Shown piece by piece: positions 1-8,903 of a DNA stretch of 29,606 bases. This DNA is from Promethearchaeota archaeon (lineage in GTDB: Archaea; Asgardarchaeota; Lokiarchaeia; Sigynarchaeales; SOKP01): contig SDNN01000014.1 of the NCBI GenBank assembly GCA_004524425.1, positions 1-29,606 on the forward strand, written 5' to 3'. Made by a program: the position numbers and the translations under genes. The notes under the pieces are model-generated. The model had not been told where the DNA came from, ran no database searches, and saw nothing but the letters and a program-made list of their open reading frames with translations. Positions within the stretch are counted from its first letter, which is position 1. Each line of letters begins with the position of its first letter.

Positions 1-837
1 ATCACCAATAAGCATGAGATTCTCTCCATATAAACTATTTTCTAATATGCCTTTGGCTGGTAAAGGGTAGGATCCTGACCATATTTTTTTTAAATTAGTA
101 TTATTGAACTTTTTTTTTATATTTGGACTATTAATGAACTCTTCATAAATCTGATGTAAATTATAGTTGAGATTATCCTCCTCAAATGTACCGCATCCGA
201 TATTAAGTCTCTTCTCGTCTATAGGAAACACCCAACCATATCCTTTGTATGGTCGAAAGTAGATATATAATTTTTGAGCATCAAATGCAGTTTTTCCTTC
301 AAGAATTGTGCATTTGGCTATTGCAATGTTCTTAATTTCCCACGGTTTTCTTAATCCAGATTTATTTGCCAATTTAGAACTCATCCCATCGGCAATAATA
401 ATTATTTTTCCTTCATATTCTTTAATACCTGAAGGTGTTTTAGTTTTAATGCCTATTATTTGTTGATCCTTATATACAAAATCGAATGAGAGATTTTTAT
501 CAAAGAGTTCTGCTCCTGCATCAACCGCAACATTTCTAATTAGATTATCTAATTCTAGCCGATCCATTACTATCGAATCTTCACCATGACCTTCCCAATT
601 ATATTCTAATTCATGAAATTGAGCAGAATATAATAAAGCTCCGCTTTTAATCACGGGATTTAGTTTTTTTACTTGCGGGAAATATTTACTCATAATTCTA
701 GCACTCACACCGCCTCCGCAGGGTTTTCTCCAATTCACGTCTTTCTCAATTAACGCAACTTTAAATCCATTTCTAGCTAGAATCTCAGCACATCGAGAAC
801 CCGCTGGACCAGCTCCGGAAATTATTACATCATACAT
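1..837 (-). CDS. Geranylgeranyl reductase family FAD protein, 3' end outside window
   Basis: Partial gene of 279 codons, open at the window edge. The N-terminus MYDVIISGAGPAGSRCAE is a Rossmann FAD-binding start (GxGxxG), followed by the KPCGGG motif of archaeal geranylgeranyl reductases, and the last visible residues LIGD begin the second FAD motif (GDAAG in the neighbour). Members of this family saturate the isoprenoid chains of archaeal membrane lipids or related prenyl groups, but the exact substrate cannot be read here. The start at 835-837 is supported by a GGTGG ribosome site about 8 bases upstream on the minus strand. It lies 47 bp downstream of a close paralogue in the same orientation, so the two are probably co-transcribed. 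Confidence 0.87.
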   Translation of the reverse strand, partial: MYDVIISGAGPAGSRCAEILARNGFKVALIEKDVNWRKPCGGGVSARIMSKYFPQVKKLNPVIKSGALLYSAQFHELEYNWEGHGEDSIVMDRLELDNLIRNVAVDAGAELFDKNLSFDFVYKDQQIIGIKTKTPSGIKEYEGKIIIIADGMSSKLANKSGLRKPWEIKNIAIAKCTILEGKTAFDAQKLYIYFRPYKGYGWVFPIDEKRLNIGCGTFEEDNLNYNLHQIYEEFINSPNIKKKFNNTNLKKIWSGSYPLPAKGILENSLYGENLMLIGD

Positions 838-884
838 TTTTATCCACCTTTTTTATATTCATTATAGTTATTTTTTAATTTTTT

Positions 885-2066
885 TCATGCTTGATTTTTT
901 ATTTTTAAAATAAAATCTTTAGGGGGTGTTTGACCGAATATGAAAGTATCTATTACAATTTGCTTAAATTCATCACTTTCATTTGCCAACTTAAATACTC
1001 TATTGAGATTTTCACCCTCATTTTCATAAAAGAAATCGACAAATTTCCTTTGAAACTTGAACGTTCTAATGATCCTTGCGATTTTTGAATGCTTTTTGAA
1101 TTCCTTTAGACTTCTTTTGGTATAGTCTTGTCTCTCTAAAGCTTTTATGGAAGTCTCTCCCGCGACTTGTCCAGATACTATTGCTGCATGGATTCCTTCC
1201 CCGCTAATGGGTGCGACAAACCCAGCCGCATCGCCTATGATAAATAAATTATCGTCATAAAGACTCTTTTCTAAAACACCAGTAGCAGGCTCAGGAAAAA
1301 TCGCAGACCAAATTTTCTTATAATTATTTTCCACTAAATATTTTCTAAAATGCAATTCTTCAAGAAATTCCTTATATAAATTCCGTACATCGTATTTCAA
1401 ATTATTTTCATAATAGGTGATTGTACCAATATTGAATTTCTTGTTATCTATTGGAAAAATCCATCCATATCCGTATTTTTTAAAAAAAAAATATGTTCCT
1501 TTTTCATTAAGATTATTTTGACCTTCTAAAATCTCTGCTTTACCTATACCTATATCTAAAGGGCTCCACTTCTTTCTTAATCCTGATTTATTTGCCAATT
1601 TAGAACTCATTCCGTCTGCGACTATGATAATATTTCCAAGATATTTTTTTACACCAGAAGGGGTTTTTGTTTTAATTCCCGCTCTTTTTTGTCCTTCATA
1701 AACAAAATCAAAAGAGATGTTCTTATTAAAGAGTTCTGCTCCCACCTCCACAGCAGCATTACGTACTAAATTGTCAAATACCAATCGATCCATTACAATG
1801 GGATCATCTTCAGCCTCTTCAAAGGAGTGTGCAAATTTCGTACCATTAGCAGAAAACATTGATATTACGCTTTTTTTGACTAAATTTAGTTTCTTTAACT
1901 GTGGGCAATATCTATATATGCTGGGGCGTGGCAATCCACCACCACATGGTTTTCGAAAATTAATATCTCTTTCAATCAAGGCAACTTTATACCCTGCTTT
2001 TGCTATCACTTCAGCACATTTAGACCCAGCCGGACCTGCACCTGAAATAACTACATCATAAGGCAT
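885..2066 (-). CDS. Geranylgeranyl reductase family FAD-dependent oxidoreductase
   Basis: Complete 393-residue flavoprotein. Visible motifs are the N-terminal FAD Rossmann signature (G9, G11, G14), the PCGGG motif at 40-44 that lies near the active site in archaeal geranylgeranyl reductases, the YGYGWIFP segment at 198-205, and the second FAD motif GDAAGFVAPISGEG from 278. The length is normal for the family. The expected role is reduction of double bonds in geranylgeranyl chains of ether lipids at the membrane. The gene is first in a two-gene minus-strand unit with a paralogue sharing long stretches of identical residues. The ATG has no clear Shine-Dalgarno; a TATA-like palindrome lies about 65 bp upstream. 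Family membership is firm; the substrate could instead be a quinone or another prenyl compound. Confidence 0.88.
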   Translation of the reverse strand: MPYDVVISGAGPAGSKCAEVIAKAGYKVALIERDINFRKPCGGGLPRPSIYRYCPQLKKLNLVKKSVISMFSANGTKFAHSFEEAEDDPIVMDRLVFDNLVRNAAVEVGAELFNKNISFDFVYEGQKRAGIKTKTPSGVKKYLGNIIIVADGMSSKLANKSGLRKKWSPLDIGIGKAEILEGQNNLNEKGTYFFFKKYGYGWIFPIDNKKFNIGTITYYENNLKYDVRNLYKEFLEELHFRKYLVENNYKKIWSAIFPEPATGVLEKSLYDDNLFIIGDAAGFVAPISGEGIHAAIVSGQVAGETSIKALERQDYTKRSLKEFKKHSKIARIIRTFKFQRKFVDFFYENEGENLNRVFKLANESDEFKQIVIDTFIFGQTPPKDFILKIKNQA

Positions 2067-2127
2067 GTTTTATTTGCAAAATAATCATGACATGAATAAT
2101 GGAAATTAATGTGAATTAAACAAAATT

Positions 2128-2137
2128 CTATTTATAG
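2128..2137 (-). promoter_or_regulatory. TATA-like element for the geranylgeranyl reductase pair
   Basis: The minus strand reads CTATAAATAG, a good match to an archaeal TATA box. With initiation about 25 bp downstream, the leader before the ATG at 2066 would be roughly 40 nt. The element is perfectly palindromic, so direction is inferred from the gene layout. Confidence 0.4.
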
Positions 2138-2316
2138 TTATTAATAACGCTAAGAATATCTAAGATTGAAATCTTGCCGAGTTTGAAAGTTAAGAAAATT
2201 TTGACTCTTTTATAACATCAACACGTACAAAAATTTATTTCACAATAATTTAAAAAGAATTATTACATGCTCTTGGTGTAAGAATATTCATTCTAAAATT
2301 TTTGGTGAAATGAATC

Positions 2317-3432
2317 ATGGCAAATGTTGATTTGTTTATCATATTTGTTCTAAATTTTGTTTTATCCGTAGTCGCAACCCTTTCATTCGGGGTTGCTAGC
2401 ATTAAAAACAAAGAAATAAGACCCTGGCTTTCAGTATACCTAACTATGACAATAGGGAATCTTCTTTACATTTTTTCAATCGAAAATGACGTGATTTCAT
2501 TAATTGGGAACGTGATCTTTGCCTTCACGACTATTCTAGCTTTCATCTCTGTTTTAATTGAGTATAATAAAATGTTTATAAAACCTATAAATCAAAATCA
2601 GAAAGTCCGCAATAAATTGAATGCTGCTTTAGCGATTGCTCCAATGATATTAGGTATTGAAATTTTTATGATATGCATCCTTTCATTAAGTTGCTTAATG
2701 CTCTTACGCATATATTTTAAAAAGAAATCACCAACACGATTTTTCTTATTAATGTCCGTGATTGCTGCAATCATTAGTGTTATTGCTCTTTATCTTCAAT
2801 CTTATTCCTTAGATGGAACATTAATATTTGGTAATGTGCTCATGACATTTTATATTACTTTAATGTTCGCGACCGGATTCGTTGCTTTGATTGAACAGAA
2901 ATTAGAAATGGTTAATAATAAATTGATTAATATTATATCCGATGCCTCAGATGCTAGCGTGAATGTTGCAAATATTGCCACCGAATTAGCAGCAAGTGCA
3001 AGCGAAGTAAACGCCTCATCTGAAGAAATTGCTTCCACGGTTCAGGAGATGAATCAAAAAAATCAGACTGTAGTTACCTCGACAGATGAAATAAATCAAG
3101 TAATGTTATTAATTAAAAATATAGCCGACCAAACTAATTTACTTGCTCTAAACGCCAGCATCGAAGCAGGAAGGGCAGGTGAGTATGGAAGAGGATTTGC
3201 TGTTGTGGCTGATGAGGTGCGAAAACTAGCAGAAGAATCTAAATCAGCAGTATCAAATTCAGGTCAAAAAATCAATTTAATTATAAATCAAATTCGAGAT
3301 GCTACTGCCTCAATAGAAGGAATTAGCGCTTCTACAGAGGAACAGACTGCTTCAATGGAAGAAATCTCTGCTACTGCTACTAGATTAGGGACTTTAGCCG
3401 AAAATTTAAAAGATCGTCTTAATTTAGAATAA
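2317..3432 (+). CDS. Multi-pass membrane chemoreceptor-like protein (MCP signalling domain)
   Basis: This 371-residue protein has about six hydrophobic segments in residues 5-192 (roughly 5-28, 38-56, 60-82, 105-133, 141-160, 168-192), then a cytoplasmic coiled-coil hairpin. The highly conserved receptor tip spans about 267-305 and includes [20 protein letters not shown] and [18 protein letters not shown], the region that contacts CheA and CheW. Flanking Glu/Gln-Ser/Thr stretches ([20 protein letters not shown]) resemble adaptation sites. There is no periplasmic ligand domain and no obvious HAMP domain, so sensing probably occurs in the membrane bundle. No che, flagellum or archaellum genes are nearby. 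The start is supported by GGTGA 8 bases before the ATG. The MCP call is certain; ligand and output are unknown. Confidence 0.9.
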   Translation: MANVDLFIIFVLNFVLSVVATLSFGVASIKNKEIRPWLSVYLTMTIGNLLYIFSIENDVISLIGNVIFAFTTILAFISVLIEYNKMFIKPINQNQKVRNKLNAALAIAPMILGIEIFMICILSLSCLMLLRIYFKKKSPTRFFLLMSVIAAIISVIALYLQSYSLDGTLIFGNVLMTFYITLMFATGFVALIEQKLEMVNNKLINIISDASDASVNVANIATELAASASEVNASSEEIASTVQEMNQKNQTVVTSTDEINQVMLLIKNIADQTNLLALNASIEAGRAGEYGRGFAVVADEVRKLAEESKSAVSNSGQKINLIINQIRDATASIEGISASTEEQTASMEEISATATRLGTLAENLKDRLNLE

Positions 3433-3831
3433 AAATTAAACTCTTGATTTACTTTTTTATCTCTTTTTTCTAAAAAAATACATTTCTATATCATTTTTAA
3501 TAAAAGAGCAGTATAGACAATATTTATTCTATATTTTTTATTTCGAAATAAAACCATGATTTCTAATTGAGATTACGTGCGTATAAAATCCCTTTACTCC
3601 TAAAATTTGTACGAAAATATGATAAAAAACTTATCTGTTCTTCCAGTTTTTATTATATAGTTAGAGAAATTAATACGTTTATATTAGAATTATCATCCGG
3701 TGATCATGAACAGATGAATATCTCACCAGCATTTGATCCGATCGAGGTTATCTAATTCACTATTAAAAAAATTTTTTATTATCTTTGAAGATTTTTTTTG
3801 TCGACTAGAAGTGATGAACTAAATTGCTCAG

Positions 3832-3849
3832 ATCAACCACCATCAACCA
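3832..3849 (+). repeat. Two ATCAACCA octamers one helical turn apart
   Basis: ATCAACCA occurs at 3832-3839 and again at 3842-3849, a 10-bp period, ending 3 bp before the histone TATA box. The position covers the BRE and the region just upstream, so it could be a regulator binding site. Function is inference. Confidence 0.5.
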
Positions 3850-3852
3850 TCA

Positions 3853-3862
3853 TATTTAAATA
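3853..3862 (+). promoter_or_regulatory. TATA box of the histone gene
   Basis: TATTTAAATA sits 98 bp before the start codon. Initiation 22-27 bp downstream would give a leader of about 65 nt carrying the GGAGG ribosome site. Confidence 0.55.
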
Positions 3863-3950
3863 GAAGTAATGTTAATTTAATTGTAACTGTTTTCAATTTT
3901 TAATAAAAACAATATTAAAAAAATAAAAATTTGTGGAGGAATGATAAATT

Positions 3951-4157
3951 ATGGCCGCATTCGCATGGAGTCCTCTTAGGGCTTTAATGAAAAAGGCTGG
4001 AGCAGAGATTGTTAGCAGAGCAGCAGTTGATAAATTAATGGATTATTTAGAAGAATATGCTAAAGATTTAACTGCATGTGCTTTAGATATTGCTAAACAC
4101 TCTGGCCGAAAGAAAGTAACCCAAGAAGACATGAAACTAGCTATTGGTATGATTTAA
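3951..4157 (+). CDS. Archaeal histone
   Basis: A 68-residue single histone fold of the HMf type. It shows the N-terminal SPLRALMKKAGAEIVS segment (the family's DNA-contacting helix 1), a long helix 2 (RAAVDKLMDYLEEYAKDL), and the C-terminal RKKVTQEDMKLAI pattern that forms the last loop and helix. It forms dimers that wrap DNA into chromatin-like oligomers. There is no N- or C-terminal tail, so it is the minimal form. GGAGG lies 11 bases before the ATG. The gene is monocistronic, with its own TATA box and a downstream T-tract. Identification is secure by sequence and length. Confidence 0.96.
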   Translation: MAAFAWSPLRALMKKAGAEIVSRAAVDKLMDYLEEYAKDLTACALDIAKHSGRKKVTQEDMKLAIGMI

Positions 4158-4190
4158 AAAAATAGCTTTTTTCTAAATTTATAATTATTT

Positions 4191-4202
4191 TTCTTTTTTT
4201 TT
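4191..4202 (+). terminator. Oligo-T terminator after the histone gene
   Basis: A T-rich run (TTCTTTTTTTTT) begins about 33 bp after the histone stop codon. Archaeal RNA polymerase terminates at oligo-T stretches without needing a hairpin. The convergent gene ends at 4237. Confidence 0.45.
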
Positions 4203-4236
4203 CTCTTATTTACAATTCTTTTTAAAATATCTAAAT

Positions 4237-6636
4237 TTACTTTTGCTTGAAGAAATACATTGGGCTTGACCATGCTTGATGACCATTTTCTAAGGTCACT
4301 CTCACAAAGATTTTTTCGTCTTTAGAATGAATTGGTTTTAAAGGTAGATCTATTTGAAATGCAAATGAAGTATGAAGATTATGTTTTGGATATCGATAAA
4401 CTCGAACCTTCTTGCCGACTCCTCCAATTTCGAAAACGTTATCCTCAATGGAAATATCATTGATCGGAAGCTCAAAGTTAATTTGTGATGATCGAAAAAT
4501 GAGTTTTCCATCAAATGGATGGAGGAGCTCCACATCAAACCCTTGAAAATTACCCGAAGTGATGGTATCCCATGAAAGTTTATTCATTGATTCATGGTTG
4601 AGAGGCGCATCAATGTTCCAAAAATTAAATGAACGAGCAGAAACAATCTCGTTATCCTTAAATTTTGCTGTTCCTTTCCATGAAGTATTTCGCTTTCGAG
4701 CCCTGAATTCTGCTCCTTCCCATCTAACTCGGATTCTCGATAGATCTTTAGATTGAATGTCATTAATGATATCAAGGTCATTTTTTGGTTCATTTAGAGA
4801 TATTTTTATTCTCTCTTCCATTATTTCTTGATCAGCATAAACATAAGGACGAATAGTTTTAAGAACCTGCTTCCCGTTAAATATATCTATTCGTTCGATA
4901 GGAGCGTTGCTGATAATTGCACCAGATAACGTTAATATAACGTCTCTATCAACAGGTATTTCAATAATATCTCCCATCTGGACTATTTTGCAGGGTTTTT
5001 TATCGTATATGCGATCTAAATAAACAGAAGGGTCCTTTTCATGATAAATACAATCCTGATTTAAAGATCCCTTGATCTCCAAGAATATTCTCTCCCCTGT
5101 TGTAGCATAATGATGTCGCTGTTTCAAAGCATTAAAGACATGTTCACGCGTTAATTCTGAAATAAGAAAGCAAGTTAACCCTCCTTGAGTTCCGAATTTT
5201 GAAGCGCCGGGATATGCAACACCCGGTCTTCCTTTATGATCATCGCTATTGGCGACAATTCCCATCCGATATCCTTTATCAAATGCATCAAATAGTAACC
5301 ATTCAAACGTACCCCATTCTGAATGTATTTCCACGGAATGTTCAATTCTTCCATCGTGATGATTTAAAATGTCGGCATATCGTCCTCCTACATGTGCTAT
5401 GACTAATACTGATTCATCTGCGTCGGGATTATCTGCAATAAGAGCTGAAAACAATTCAGAGGCAGTTAGGCAATCCGTATCAAGATCAGTTTCTTGTTGT
5501 ATTAAGGCATGAGATGACCGATGAATTTGGCGATACGGTTTGAGAAAATACACGTTTCGATCTCCCCCTAAAGCAGTATTTGCTGAGTATTCGTATCCAA
5601 AAAGAGGTACAAACTCGTGTTTCTGATAGTATTTTTCAGATAAGTCGTTTAATAAATTCCATAGTGCACTTGTTACTTGGAAATCATTTCCTTGATGTCC
5701 AATAACATCCAAAAATGCCAAATCTCTCGCAAATTTGAAATACATTTCAGCGGTATTGGTGCCTATTGTCTCTTCAGATTGTCCGTGAAGGTCCCCCCAG
5801 AATTGTTTATACGAAGATGTTGCTTTCAAGATTAAAGGATTTGTCCTAGTAAGAAAATTAGAATTAGAGTCAAAAATATCAATATGAAGGATATATATAT
5901 TGATTGGTCCCTTATTTTTATTAAACTCTTGTAATTCCAAATCCTTAATGATATGACTTCTTTTACCTTGTTCTATTTTATATTTATTTGGAAGACCTTT
6001 AATTTCAATGGAAGGTTTCAAAACAAGTTCGCATTCTGCTTTATCGGAAGGATTACCCCACCTATCTTCTGCTCGTATCTTGAGATCAAACGTTTCATGA
6101 AGCAATCGCAAAGTAGGGAGCACGGCTTTCCATCTCTCGGGTGGTCCACTCACTATTGATATTTGAGGGCTAGGTAGGAGAATAAAAACATTCGTTGAAA
6201 ACACGTCTACCGCAGTGCGAAACACAAAAGATGGCGCACAAAAAGTTTGTAATCGAAACCCAGGAGACCCTTGTGATGTGTCGCCTAATTTAATGGTTAT
6301 CGAATCTCCCTCCTTTAATCCTTTTCCTTCGATTCTTACTCTAAGCATCTTATACCAAGGGCGCTTTCCTTCTCTTAAGAAATAGGAGAGGCTTACCTTT
6401 GCACCGTTAGAGGCAGTGGCTGTAGTGTATCCTACCGCCCTGGGATTTTTAGTCTGTAAAGGACTTTGATCACAGGCATAATGAAAAAAAAGTTTTAAAC
6501 CTCCAAGATCATCCATTCCATACTTTCCTGCAGTATAAATAAGGGTGAAAGACGCGTGTGATCCCGCAATATACTCTCCTAAAGATTCTAAAGTAACTTT
6601 TCCATATAGATCTTCATCTAAACCGCGATCTAACAT
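4237..6636 (-). CDS. DUF3604 family PHP-like metal-dependent hydrolase
   Basis: This 799-residue protein lacks a signal peptide. Residues 1-270 look beta-rich. The metallohydrolase core follows: WGDLHGQSEET (H284), DVIGHQGND (D310, H314, D318), AHVGGRYAD (H415), EIHSEWGT (E436, H438), and ANSDDHKGRPG (D465, D466, H467). This order of His/Asp motifs is that of DUF3604 proteins, related to the PHP phosphoesterase fold, and fits a multi-metal site. A C-terminal beta-rich region of about 250 residues follows. The natural substrate is unknown; phosphoesters or sulfated or glycosidic compounds are possible. It is a single gene at the end of a minus-strand series, with a weak purine-rich GAAGGA about 11 bases before the start. 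Confidence 0.82.
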   Translation of the reverse strand: MLDRGLDEDLYGKVTLESLGEYIAGSHASFTLIYTAGKYGMDDLGGLKLFFHYACDQSPLQTKNPRAVGYTTATASNGAKVSLSYFLREGKRPWYKMLRVRIEGKGLKEGDSITIKLGDTSQGSPGFRLQTFCAPSFVFRTAVDVFSTNVFILLPSPQISIVSGPPERWKAVLPTLRLLHETFDLKIRAEDRWGNPSDKAECELVLKPSIEIKGLPNKYKIEQGKRSHIIKDLELQEFNKNKGPINIYILHIDIFDSNSNFLTRTNPLILKATSSYKQFWGDLHGQSEETIGTNTAEMYFKFARDLAFLDVIGHQGNDFQVTSALWNLLNDLSEKYYQKHEFVPLFGYEYSANTALGGDRNVYFLKPYRQIHRSSHALIQQETDLDTDCLTASELFSALIADNPDADESVLVIAHVGGRYADILNHHDGRIEHSVEIHSEWGTFEWLLFDAFDKGYRMGIVANSDDHKGRPGVAYPGASKFGTQGGLTCFLISELTREHVFNALKQRHHYATTGERIFLEIKGSLNQDCIYHEKDPSVYLDRIYDKKPCKIVQMGDIIEIPVDRDVILTLSGAIISNAPIERIDIFNGKQVLKTIRPYVYADQEIMEERIKISLNEPKNDLDIINDIQSKDLSRIRVRWEGAEFRARKRNTSWKGTAKFKDNEIVSARSFNFWNIDAPLNHESMNKLSWDTITSGNFQGFDVELLHPFDGKLIFRSSQINFELPINDISIEDNVFEIGGVGKKVRVYRYPKHNLHTSFAFQIDLPLKPIHSKDEKIFVRVTLENGHQAWSSPMYFFKQK

Positions 6637-6763
6637 TGATTTTTTTTCCTTCTTTTATCGATTAATCTAAATGCATGATTTAAATTAATTTTTAATAAAA
6701 TCAGATTGCACGAATTAAATAATTCTTTAATTAAAATTAAGTTTAAAAATCCTCTTCAGGATC

Positions 6764-7309
6764 CTATTTAATCCTTCTTCTTCGATCTTTAAGGATAAGC
6801 TCTCTAAATCTTAAATTGTCATCATCAATGAACTCCCAAAATTGTTCATAAATCTCTTCCAAACTCATCTTTTTATTTTTAATTTTAGATTTTCTCATTT
6901 TTGATAACTTTTTACCTTTTAATGAAGGATTTATTTTATCTTGGATTAAAAGATGGTTTTTTGGCATGAATTCAACTTTATTTCCTTGAAAAGTTATATC
7001 CTGGAAGATGGTATTCTCATTTCTGATTGAATTGGTCTGGTTCTCTATCTCAAATATGAAATCGACCTTTTGATATCCTCGGACTTTAAAATTCTTATCA
7101 ACAAATGCTTGAAAGTGATGAGGGCAGATTTTATTTTTGGGAATGGAAATGGTGGTTAACTGCTTTGCCTCGTTAATTACAGATTTTTCTAATATTAACT
7201 CTTTCTTGGTCTTACAAATTGGACAAGTGAAAGGAATTGAAATTTTCTCCTCAGGATTTTTTAATTCCTGATTATTTTCGGTTTTGGCAATGGCCATGTT
7301 TGTTTGCAT
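6764..7309 (-). CDS. Small protein with an N-terminal Cys/His zinc site, function unknown
   Basis: A 181-residue protein I cannot assign. Residues 26-90 contain FTCPICKTKKELIL (C29, C32) and KICPHHFQAFVDKNFKVRGY (C62, H64, H65). This looks like a CxxC plus CxHH zinc-binding fold, followed by a hydrophobic strand (KVDFIFEIEN). The middle is Lys-rich (KGKKLSKMRKSKIKNKKM) and the C-terminus is a charged helix with FWEFIDDDNLRFREL and a basic end, RRRRIK. The combination suggests nucleic-acid or protein binding, but this is inference. A minus-strand TATA-like AAAATATAAAAA at 7341-7352 would give a leader of about 12 nt. The second Met (residue 5) is an alternative start. Confidence 0.65.
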   Translation of the reverse strand: MQTNMAIAKTENNQELKNPEEKISIPFTCPICKTKKELILEKSVINEAKQLTTISIPKNKICPHHFQAFVDKNFKVRGYQKVDFIFEIENQTNSIRNENTIFQDITFQGNKVEFMPKNHLLIQDKINPSLKGKKLSKMRKSKIKNKKMSLEEIYEQFWEFIDDDNLRFRELILKDRRRRIK

Positions 7310-7340
7310 TCCATTCGTTTTGTTTATTATTTTTTTAGAT

Positions 7341-7352
7341 TTTTTATATTTT
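7341..7352 (-). promoter_or_regulatory. TATA-like element before the small zinc-site gene
   Basis: The minus strand reads AATATAAAAAAT within an A/T tract about 38 bp before the start at 7309. A run of six G lies just upstream of it on the minus strand (7355-7360). Strength is uncertain in such AT-rich DNA. Confidence 0.35.
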
Positions 7353-7439
7353 AACCCCCCAGAGATTTTGTGAAACCGTTGGAATAGATCAAAAATAAAT
7401 TTTTAATGAATTTCAAATTCTTTTGTTTTTGATTTAAAT

Positions 7440-8903
7440 TTACTTGATGGATTTTGATTTGATTCCGTAATTATGGAGTGCTAAAAATGCTTTGCCCGCC
7501 CTTCTGATTGAAGGAAATATGATGAAATCATCGTTGGCTAACATTTCCTTAAATTTTTGACGTTTTTTACTTTCATAAAGAGGTAACACGATGATCAATA
7601 TTTTATCCAAGTCCTCAGTATACTTTTTGATTTCCAAGAGGTTACTATAGTAGTTTTTGAAACGCTCACTCTCTATATCGCTCCATGCATCAGTTTCAAT
7701 TATCACCAGATCAATTTCCCCTGAAATGGCTTTTTTGCTTAATTCTCGAAATTGTTTTGTATGTACTATCCAAGGCAAATCAAGGGGATTAGATAAACTT
7801 CCAATTTTGAGTGGATAGATTGCTTTTAATTTTTCAAGCATTTCGCCTTTAAAATGAGGAAGTTCTAATCCTAATTCAGCCAAGGTATCCGTAGCTAAAA
7901 TACCGAATCCTCCTGACCACAATATTACTAGTACTTGCTTACCATTAGGATATTTTATGGGCTTTTTCATTTTTTTATATCGATTTATATAGCTATAGAA
8001 AATGTATGTAATATCGATAATATCATCAAGGGAAGGAGCTACTTGGACTGCAGTGGTTTGTCTGAATATTCCTTTCCAGATTTTTTCATTACTAGCTAAT
8101 GAACCGGTATGTGTTAACACGGCAGATTGTGCCCTTTTTGATATTCCACCTCTCATGAAAAGTACTGGTTTTCTCATATTTTTGAGAGCATCAAACAAGT
8201 TTCTACCTTCTGATTCATGAAATTTAGAAAAACCTTCGAAATATACACAAACAAGGTCAGTATCATTATCCTCATTGAAATATATAAGAAAATCAGAAAC
8301 TTGCAAATCAATACAATTACCGACAGTAACACCCTTAGAAAATCGTAAACTATGGCGGCGAGAGCCAATCTTTACCATTTTTGAATGTAAATCACCAGAC
8401 TGAAAAATTAAAGCAATATTTCCCGGCTCTGTTGGAAAAGAAGCATAATATGAGATGTGTCCTTTAGGGTTATAAACACCCATGCAATTAGGACCAATTG
8501 CTCGAGGTGAATAATTTGCGTTCTTTAATATTTCTTTTATCTGCTTTTCAATCTCGGTTCCTTTCTTATCAGACTCACCTAGCCCTGCTGTAAAAAAATG
8601 GATGGTTTTTATTGTCATTCCATCCAGTATTTCTTTTAAATTTTGAATTAAACGTTCTTTTTTTATTGCAATTATGAGATGGTCTATTTCTTTATCTGGT
8701 ATCTCTTTCCAGCTATTATATGTTTTAATTCCAAAAAGCTCTTCTTCTGAGTTATTGACAAGATAAAGTTTATCTAAATCAAAATTTTGCCTCTTAAAAC
8801 CTTCAATGAAATACCATAACTTCTCACTTGCTCTTAATATTACGACATTTTTAGGATAAAACATGGTATCTAATGCTGCGAATAGATCGTCTTTATAGTT
8901 CAT
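7440..8903 (-). CDS. Acyl-CoA synthetase (NDP-forming) alpha-subunit-like protein
   Basis: A 487-residue protein with the three-part layout of ADP-forming acyl-CoA ligase alpha subunits: a CoA-binding Rossmann-like domain (about 10-145, ending AIGPNCMGVYNPKG), a first ligase domain (about 160-300) with FQSGDLHSK and the phospho-histidine motif LTHTGSLAS (H265), and a second ligase domain (about 320-480) with WSGGFGILATDT and SNPLDLPW. The family converts acyl-CoA plus ADP and phosphate to acid and ATP. Two oddities stand out: the usual glycine-rich CoA loop after the first strand is replaced by ILRASEKLWYFI, and no ATP-grasp beta subunit is fused or adjacent. I place the start at the ATG at 8901-8903, not the TTG three codons upstream. 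It overlaps the upstream membrane-protein gene by 11 bp, so translation is probably coupled. Confidence 0.78.
   Translation of the reverse strand: MNYKDDLFAALDTMFYPKNVVILRASEKLWYFIEGFKRQNFDLDKLYLVNNSEEELFGIKTYNSWKEIPDKEIDHLIIAIKKERLIQNLKEILDGMTIKTIHFFTAGLGESDKKGTEIEKQIKEILKNANYSPRAIGPNCMGVYNPKGHISYYASFPTEPGNIALIFQSGDLHSKMVKIGSRRHSLRFSKGVTVGNCIDLQVSDFLIYFNEDNDTDLVCVYFEGFSKFHESEGRNLFDALKNMRKPVLFMRGGISKRAQSAVLTHTGSLASNEKIWKGIFRQTTAVQVAPSLDDIIDITYIFYSYINRYKKMKKPIKYPNGKQVLVILWSGGFGILATDTLAELGLELPHFKGEMLEKLKAIYPLKIGSLSNPLDLPWIVHTKQFRELSKKAISGEIDLVIIETDAWSDIESERFKNYYSNLLEIKKYTEDLDKILIIVLPLYESKKRQKFKEMLANDDFIIFPSIRRAGKAFLALHNYGIKSKSIK

Larger units (their letters stand above)
3433..3950. other. 518-bp intergenic region before the histone gene
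   Basis: The left end is T-rich (3440-3470) and probably ends the chemoreceptor transcript. A weak 62-codon open frame with a TTG start (3567-3755) has a slightly more coding-like end but no ribosome site and no recognisable family; I do not call it a gene. The right third holds the histone promoter: two ATCAACCA octamers and a TATA box. No tRNA-like or other structured RNA was seen. Confidence 0.5.

Noticed and set aside
1717..2061. 114-codon plus-strand open frame opposite the start of the geranylgeranyl reductase gene
   Set aside because: Antisense to conserved FAD-binding sequence, with no ribosome site.
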